Positions 32,918 through 38,056 of a stretch of 38,056 nt of DNA are shown in pieces. The stretch lies in contig VGYW01000019.1 of the NCBI GenBank assembly GCA_016872875.1, forward strand, positions 1-38,056, given 5' to 3'. The position numbers were made by a program, and so were the translations under genes. Origin of the DNA: Planctomycetota bacterium (lineage in GTDB: Bacteria > Planctomycetota > PUPC01 > DSUN01). The notes under the pieces are model-generated. The model saw nothing but the letters and a program-made list of their open reading frames with translations. It made no database searches and had not been told where the DNA came from. The number at the start of each line of letters is the position of its first letter. The first letter of the stretch is position 1.

Positions 32918-35900
32918 TCACTTGCTCGGCACTGCGGTGAAGGTGAGAATGCCAGTGCCACGCACGAAGATGAGGCGGCTGCCCGCGCCCGGAAGGCGCG
33001 CCACACCGCCCGTGTCGCCGAAGAGTACCCACTTGAGGATTGTCTCGGTCTGGCCTTCCACGGCGGGCGGCTGCGGCCGGACCGTCACGTCGCCGCGCGC
33101 AGCGGCGGCTCGAATGAGGCCGGCACAACGGACCTCCAGGCCCCCGGCCACCGGCTTCACCTCCTCGATGGGCGCGTCGCACAGGATGCTCACGCCGTTG
33201 TAGGATGCGGCATAGGCGCCACGGTAGTTGTCCACTGTGATGGCCGCCGAGCGCCCCCTGCCCACGACGGGATTGGCCTCGCCGCTGAAGAGGTCAACGC
33301 CTAGCACCGTGGCCTCCGCGGCGGCACTCCCGTTCGAGATGCAGGCCGTCACGCCATCGCCCTTCGCTCGGATCATGCCCGGCACGCCGTCCGCTCTGAT
33401 CCCAACGCCCAGGTCCTTGTGCAGGGCAATGAGGAGCGACTGGAACTCCTCGGCCGAGGTCTTGCCGCAGTCGAAGAGCACCGCGCCCTTGAAGCCGGCG
33501 TCGCGCCACGAGGCGCGCGTGCAGGCCGCCGCATCGCCTGCGAGCGGCTTCGCCCCCGAGCCCCGCACCACGTAGTGGTCCTTCACGAACGTGATGTCGG
33601 CCTCCCACGGCCAGTCTTCCAGCAGGCGGCCATCGTGGTCGGAGGCCGTGCTCGCCTCGTTGGCGTTGTCCGTGGACAGGAATCCCCGCACGTAGAGCAG
33701 CCCGGGTTGCTCCTTGAGCCAGGCGCGGACGGCGGCGATGGTCGCGTCGCGCACGGGGGCCTCGGCGGACACCTCGATGCCGATCAGGCGGTACTTCGCC
33801 AGCTTGCAGTGGGGCAGCAGGTTGAGCAGCTCGACGGCGTCGTAGCCATCCAGCGCGGCGAACTGCGGCAGGGCCGTCGCGCCGCCCACCATCAAGGCCG
33901 CGAAGTCCTCGCGCGGGCGCGGCAGCCCCGCGAAGGCCCGTGCGACATCATAGAGCGCCTTCTGCTCGAGGAAGAAACCGAGGCGGGACCGCTCGCGGTC
34001 CGCGGCCGCGCGCTGGGCGAAGGGGTCCTTCGCAGGGTCCGCTTCATCCAGCGCGATGCCCTTTGCGTCCCCCTGCTTCGCTATGTCTTCCGGGACCGCG
34101 TTCGGCCCCTTCGTCTTCCGTATCTCGGCATCGAGGCGATACTGGCCGGCCACGCCACGCCAGACGTTCTCGAGGCCGTCTGCGAGGGGCTTGCTGTCGC
34201 GCGCCATGTCCTCGAGCCAGACCCACACGCCGCTGGCGTTCGGGCCGGGCTTCACGTCCTTGCCGCTGAACAGCCAGGCGACGAAGAAGCCCGGCTCCGC
34301 GCCGGCGGCCCAGGCGCAGGCCGCGTCCGCGTAGGCATTGCAAGCCCGGTTCAAGACCAGTCCATCGGGGACCTGGAGCTTGTAGTTGACGTGAGCGAGG
34401 AGCGGCAGGCCGGCGTTGCCCGACACCAGGTACATCAGCGGGCGGCCGGGCCAGACCGTGCGGAAGCGGCGGATCATGTTGTAGCGGACACGGTTGTCCG
34501 CCTGGTACCAGTAGGCCCCGCCGACGTCGAACTTCCAGCGGTGCTCGGCCACGTTCGGGCCGTTCTGGCTGGGCACGTAGGTGCCGACGAGGAAGCCGGG
34601 CCGCTGCGCCCCCTGGTCGAGCTTGATGAAGTCGTACATGCGGTTGAAGCCGTCCACGACACGTTCCTGCTCCCAGTCGAGGAAGGCGCGGGCCTCGGGC
34701 TGGCTTAGCTTCGTGCGATCGCCGGCCACTTTCTCGGCGTCAATGCCGGCCTCGATGCAGAAGCAGCGCCAGCCGTCCGCCCAAAGGCTCCAGGCGGGGG
34801 CATACATCGTTTCCTCGCCCACGACGAGGCCATCGAGATGCGCCAGGTCGGTGAGTTCCTTGCGGAGATTCGTCCACCACAGGTCGCGCCACACGGGGTG
34901 GAAGAGGACCTGCACGGGGTTCCCCGCCGTCGTGTTCGTGCGGCCGATCAGGGTCTTGCCGCTCTCATGCGCCTTGCGCCCCACGTCGTCCACTTTGGGG
35001 TACAGGCAGTAATACCAGCCGAGCGGCGATTCGGCGGCGCCGCGACCGTAGCCACACAGGCCCAGGCGCGTGCGACCGAGGTCGAAGGCGTTCACTGCCT
35101 TTGGCATCGGCTTGCCCTGGGCGGCCTCCAGGTAGATGCGGCAGGAGGCATCGGTCTCCGCGGCTAGTGCCGCGGCTACGGCATCGCCCAACGCCGGCGC
35201 GCGCAGCTTCGCAGCGAGCGACGAGGCATGGACGCGCACCCAGACCATCGGGTCCCGCAGCAGGCGGGGAAGCACCTTGAGGGCCGCTTCAGGCGCTTTG
35301 GCGTGCAGCGCCATCAACGCCCCGGCGCGCACCTGGGGATCAGGGTTGGCCGTGGCGCGTTCGAGCAGCAGCGCAGCCCAGGGCTCTGGCTGCTTCGCCA
35401 TTTGCTCGATGGCGCGCAACCGCAGGTATAGGTGCTCCACTTCCAGATCGAAGGCCAATTGGGCCGGGAGGTCGGTCGGGCGCAAGGGACGCAGTGCCCG
35501 GCGGGCGGACTCCGCGGCCGGGCCGTGTGGGCCGTTGGCCAGAGCCACCAGGGCATCGCGGCAGGCCGCCGCGGTCTTCGCATCCATCGCCTTCAGGCCG
35601 ATGGCGAGCACTCCATCGTCCGCGCTCTGGAGACAGCCTCGGCAGTCCTCCGCACGGAGCGCCCCGAGGCGGGCCAGGCCGCTGAAGGCAAGTCGCCGCT
35701 CGGCCGTGGTCCCCTCCAGGAGCTTGCGGAGGCGTGGCTCGTCTTCGTGTGTGCCAGCACCGGCGAGGAACTCCTCGACGAGCGAGGTCCGCGTGGCGGG
35801 TGCGCCGAAGAGGGAGCGGGCAATAGGCAGGCCGGCTTCGGCCTTCTCGCCACGGCGCCACAACGCATAGTGCCCGGCGAACGCCACGGCCGGCCCGCGA

Positions 35901-37075
35901 TCTGCGGCGAGCCCAGCGGCCAAAGTCACAGGGCCGCTCTCCGGCGCCGCCAGAGCGTAACCCGCCGCCGCGCGCACCGCCGCGTTCTCATTGCCCGCAA
36001 GCCTGGGCAGGAGCGGCGCGAGCCTGGCGGAGTTCACGGCGGCCAGACACCGCACTGCGCCGAGCCCGCGGGCCAGGCTGTGAGGGTCGGCCTCGGGCGC
36101 TCCTTTGCCATCGAGCACGGCTTCGGCGGCGTCCACGGTGAGCGCCGCCGCAAGGGTGGCCAGTTCCTTCTCCAGTGCATCGCGGCCGTGTGCGGTTCGG
36201 CGCAGGAATGCCACCGCGTCGCCCTCGGCGGGCGTGCCGAGCGCGGCCACGAGGGAGAGCCGCAGCATCTCCACGTCCTGCGCCGGCCTCTCCGGCTTGC
36301 GGCTGTCCGCCGACAGGACGATCCCGGCCCGCAGCACCGCGGCGGCCAGCATGGGGTGCTTGCCCACGTCTTGGATGAAACGCCGCAGGCAGAGCAGTTG
36401 GCTCTCGCCCGAGTTCGTGACCCACGCGCCTGCGATGCGCTGCGAGACCAGGCAGGCTTCCAGCACGGGGGACGGGAGGTGCCAGCCATCCCCCAGCACC
36501 GCTGTCGCCGCGGCATCGAGGCCCAGCGCCGGCCCGAGCCGCTCCGCCACCGCCTGAAGCCTGGCAAGCGTATCCGCCTTCGCGGGCGCAGGCACGACCT
36601 CTGCGCCTTTGCCGCTGAGAATGGTGCACCGGACAGGGCCATCCCTGTCGCCGAACAGCACCGCCACGTCCACAGGCGCATGCGCTCGGAGCTCGGCGAG
36701 GGTCGGCATCGCCTTCGTGCCGGTCATCTCCTGGCCGCTGAAGAAGAGCACCGAGCCTGCCCAGTCCTCGGCCATCACCTCCACCCCGCGCAGGGCTGCC
36801 AGCCGCTCGCGGAAGTAGAGGGAAACGCAGACTTGCAGCCGCTCGTTCGGCGTCCAGGCCTTCTGCCAGTCGGTCGTGTGCGGCGCCGGTGGCAGACAGA
36901 CACGGACCGGCCTCTCGGTTGCGGCCGAAGTGACCTGGGGCGCAGCAAGCGACGCGAACACGAGCAGCGCCCGGATCGTGAATGCAGTTGTCGCTGCCCA
37001 GCGGCTATGGAAGAAAGGGCGCACCGACAGTTCACTCCGACTCAGGAGGCAGTTGCTCCCTTCAGTGAAGCGCAT
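32918..37075 (-). CDS. Giant HEAT-repeat plus glycosidase-like protein
   Basis: 1385-residue exported protein, first gene of a three-gene operon. Residues about 28-50 are hydrophobic (signal peptide). About 250-660 contains HEAT-type helical repeats (e.g. DPQVRAGALMALHAKAPEAA, DPMVWVRVHASSLAAKLRA). About 690-1000 resembles a TIM barrel (LDGLVVGEETMYAPAWSLWA, GAYWYQADNRVRYNMIRR), with a Glu-Glu pair as a catalytic candidate. The C-terminus is beta-rich. Start choice is uncertain: ATG 37075 has no ribosome-binding site, whereas an in-frame GTG at 37024 has GGAG 10 nt upstream and gives a cleaner signal peptide. No named GH family was recognised. Confidence 0.7.
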   Translation of the reverse strand: MRFTEGSNCLLSRSELSVRPFFHSRWAATTAFTIRALLVFASLAAPQVTSAATERPVRVCLPPAPHTTDWQKAWTPNERLQVCVSLYFRERLAALRGVEVMAEDWAGSVLFFSGQEMTGTKAMPTLAELRAHAPVDVAVLFGDRDGPVRCTILSGKGAEVVPAPAKADTLARLQAVAERLGPALGLDAAATAVLGDGWHLPSPVLEACLVSQRIAGAWVTNSGESQLLCLRRFIQDVGKHPMLAAAVLRAGIVLSADSRKPERPAQDVEMLRLSLVAALGTPAEGDAVAFLRRTAHGRDALEKELATLAAALTVDAAEAVLDGKGAPEADPHSLARGLGAVRCLAAVNSARLAPLLPRLAGNENAAVRAAAGYALAAPESGPVTLAAGLAADRGPAVAFAGHYALWRRGEKAEAGLPIARSLFGAPATRTSLVEEFLAGAGTHEDEPRLRKLLEGTTAERRLAFSGLARLGALRAEDCRGCLQSADDGVLAIGLKAMDAKTAAACRDALVALANGPHGPAAESARRALRPLRPTDLPAQLAFDLEVEHLYLRLRAIEQMAKQPEPWAALLLERATANPDPQVRAGALMALHAKAPEAALKVLPRLLRDPMVWVRVHASSLAAKLRAPALGDAVAAALAAETDASCRIYLEAAQGKPMPKAVNAFDLGRTRLGLCGYGRGAAESPLGWYYCLYPKVDDVGRKAHESGKTLIGRTNTTAGNPVQVLFHPVWRDLWWTNLRKELTDLAHLDGLVVGEETMYAPAWSLWADGWRCFCIEAGIDAEKVAGDRTKLSQPEARAFLDWEQERVVDGFNRMYDFIKLDQGAQRPGFLVGTYVPSQNGPNVAEHRWKFDVGGAYWYQADNRVRYNMIRRFRTVWPGRPLMYLVSGNAGLPLLAHVNYKLQVPDGLVLNRACNAYADAACAWAAGAEPGFFVAWLFSGKDVKPGPNASGVWVWLEDMARDSKPLADGLENVWRGVAGQYRLDAEIRKTKGPNAVPEDIAKQGDAKGIALDEADPAKDPFAQRAAADRERSRLGFFLEQKALYDVARAFAGLPRPREDFAALMVGGATALPQFAALDGYDAVELLNLLPHCKLAKYRLIGIEVSAEAPVRDATIAAVRAWLKEQPGLLYVRGFLSTDNANEASTASDHDGRLLEDWPWEADITFVKDHYVVRGSGAKPLAGDAAACTRASWRDAGFKGAVLFDCGKTSAEEFQSLLIALHKDLGVGIRADGVPGMIRAKGDGVTACISNGSAAAEATVLGVDLFSGEANPVVGRGRSAAITVDNYRGAYAASYNGVSILCDAPIEEVKPVAGGLEVRCAGLIRAAAARGDVTVRPQPPAVEGQTETILKWVLFGDTGGVARLPGAGSRLIFVRGTGILTFTAVPSK

Positions 37076-37247
37076 CGGGCTACACAGGTCAAACGCGCCG
37101 GGAACTCATCGCTTCGAACAGCGTACGGCTCCTGTAGGCGGCTACCTGCGTGAGCGCGGATGCCTGGCCCATGCTGCCCGTGTCGGAGCTGGATTTCTGT
37201 GGCAGCAAATGGCAGAATTGCGGAGGGAGACCTCAAGGAGATGCGCT
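37076..37247. other. Divergent promoter region between two polysaccharide genes
   Basis: Separates the minus-strand operon from the plus-strand GH5 gene and should hold promoters for both. I find no convincing -35/-10 pair on either strand. The AAGGAG at 37235-37240 is the ribosome-binding site of the plus-strand gene. Confidence 0.4.
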
Positions 37248-38056
37248 TTGCGTGATTTCGCTGTTCATCGGATGGCCTTCACGGCGGGAGCGCTGGTCTT
37301 CTCGTCACTGGGCGCGACAGCGGCGCAGCGGCCGCCGGCCCCGGCTAAGGACCCTCCGCGGCTGACCGTGCGGGGCCGCGACATCCTGGCGCCCGACGGC
37401 CGCCCCATCCGTCTCCGCGGCTTCAACCTGCTCTGGTGGGCGCCGCCGACCGCCCAAGACGCCGCGGACGTCCAGGAACTGGGGGCCAACTGCGTCCGCT
37501 ACATGTTCGGCTACCAGCCCAAGGGCCGCTTCGAGCCCGAGCAGCTCGACTACCTGGAACGACAGGTCCGGCTGTTCACCCGTCGCGGCCTGTGGGTCAT
37601 ACCCAACGTCCACGCCTTCGAGCGCAAGGAGGGCGAGACCAGGCAGGGGCCGTGGGATTCCCCGGAACTTCACCGCGAGTTCCTGGACCTGTGGACCCAC
37701 GTCCTCACCCGCCTCCGCGACGAGCCGTTCATCGCCGCCTGGGAGCCGCTCACCGAGCCCCACGACGTGAAGGATGAACGCCTCAGAGAGTGGCATGCCG
37801 AGGTCATTGCCCACATCCGCAAGCTCGACCCGCGCACGCCCATCGTCGTGGACGCCAACGGCTACGCCAACCACCTCTACCGAATCGAGCGCGTGGTGCC
37901 CGACAAGGCGGTTGGGGAACTCAAGAAGGTTGTCCTCTGGCTGGAGCATGACAACCCCAAGGGACGCCACGCCCATTACCACCCCTCGGTCGAGTGGCTC
38001 AAGGCGAACGGCTACAATCCCGACAAGGCCAAGGGGGTGGAGTTCGGCAGCGCGCG
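37248..38056 (+). CDS. GH5-like secreted glycoside hydrolase (3' end cut by window)
   Basis: Open from a TTG at 37248, with AAGGAG exactly 7 nt upstream, to the right edge (about 269 codons seen). The next in-frame ATG (37272) lacks a site, so TTG is preferred; it also supplies the charged n-region RDFAVHR of a signal peptide ending near ATAAQ. LTVRGRDILAPDGRPIRLRG and FNLLWW are the classical GH5 entry. IAAWEPLTEPHD aligns with the acid/base segment xxNEP, with Thr in place of the conserved Asn before the Glu. The nucleophile lies beyond the window. Substrate specificity is unknown. It is divergent from the HEAT-repeat operon, probably part of the same locus. Confidence 0.78.
   Translation, partial: MRDFAVHRMAFTAGALVFSSLGATAAQRPPAPAKDPPRLTVRGRDILAPDGRPIRLRGFNLLWWAPPTAQDAADVQELGANCVRYMFGYQPKGRFEPEQLDYLERQVRLFTRRGLWVIPNVHAFERKEGETRQGPWDSPELHREFLDLWTHVLTRLRDEPFIAAWEPLTEPHDVKDERLREWHAEVIAHIRKLDPRTPIVVDANGYANHLYRIERVVPDKAVGELKKVVLWLEHDNPKGRHAHYHPSVEWLKANGYNPDKAKGVEFGSA

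Overview
The window looks like a high-GC carbohydrate-degradation island from a bacterium of the planctomycete/verrucomicrobia/lentisphaera (PVC) type. This placement is inferred from gene content: many secreted multi-domain glycosidase-like proteins, PQQ-type beta-propellers, SGNH hydrolases, DUF4838, heparinase II/III, SUMF1/FGE-like domains, a C-terminal DxDxDG-type repeat and a RAYT transposase. No rRNA, tRNA, CRISPR array or phylogenetic marker gene was seen, so the phylum is not proven.

Region 1 (1-17177, almost all on the minus strand) holds, in transcription order from the right: a decayed PQQ tail, an SGNH hydrolase, a double PQQ propeller, an (alpha/alpha)6-barrel glycosidase-like protein preceded by an out-of-frame Tat leader, a single PQQ propeller preceded by an orphan Tat leader, a zinc-dependent dehydrogenase and a DUF5060/DUF4038-type glycosidase (6-bp gap), an SDR-type NAD-dependent epimerase overlapping (ATGA) an SGNH/glycosidase/CBM multidomain protein, and a GH5 cellulase fused to another SGNH domain that runs off the left edge. 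The proteins suggest extracellular cleavage and deacylation of polysaccharide, with intracellular sugar oxidation or epimerisation. Two copies of a repeated coding remnant flank the dehydrogenase/glycosidase pair, and a 127-bp identical block is shared by the two SGNH-containing genes.

Region 2 (17178-23517) is a scrambled accessory segment. It contains an N-terminally truncated FGE domain, a RAYT-type HUH transposase with a near-leaderless promoter, a divergent two-gene plus-strand operon (19122-22432), and a decayed C-terminal repeat gene interrupted by a 215-bp insertion made of four consecutive perfect hairpins. The operon has a near-consensus sigma70 promoter, visibly lower GC than its surroundings, an NTPase fused to a TIR/deoxyribosyltransferase-like domain, and a translationally coupled partner of no family I recognise. 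It is the best candidate here for an undescribed, probably anti-phage, system.

Region 3 (23518-37075, minus strand) is a second polysaccharide cluster. Three tightly spaced genes (HEAT-repeat/glycosidase-like giant, heparinase II/III-like lyase, DUF4838-SUMF1 fusion) are followed, after a strong hairpin, by a GH42-like protein. A divergent GH5 gene (37248 onward, TTG start) begins at the right edge and is cut by the window.
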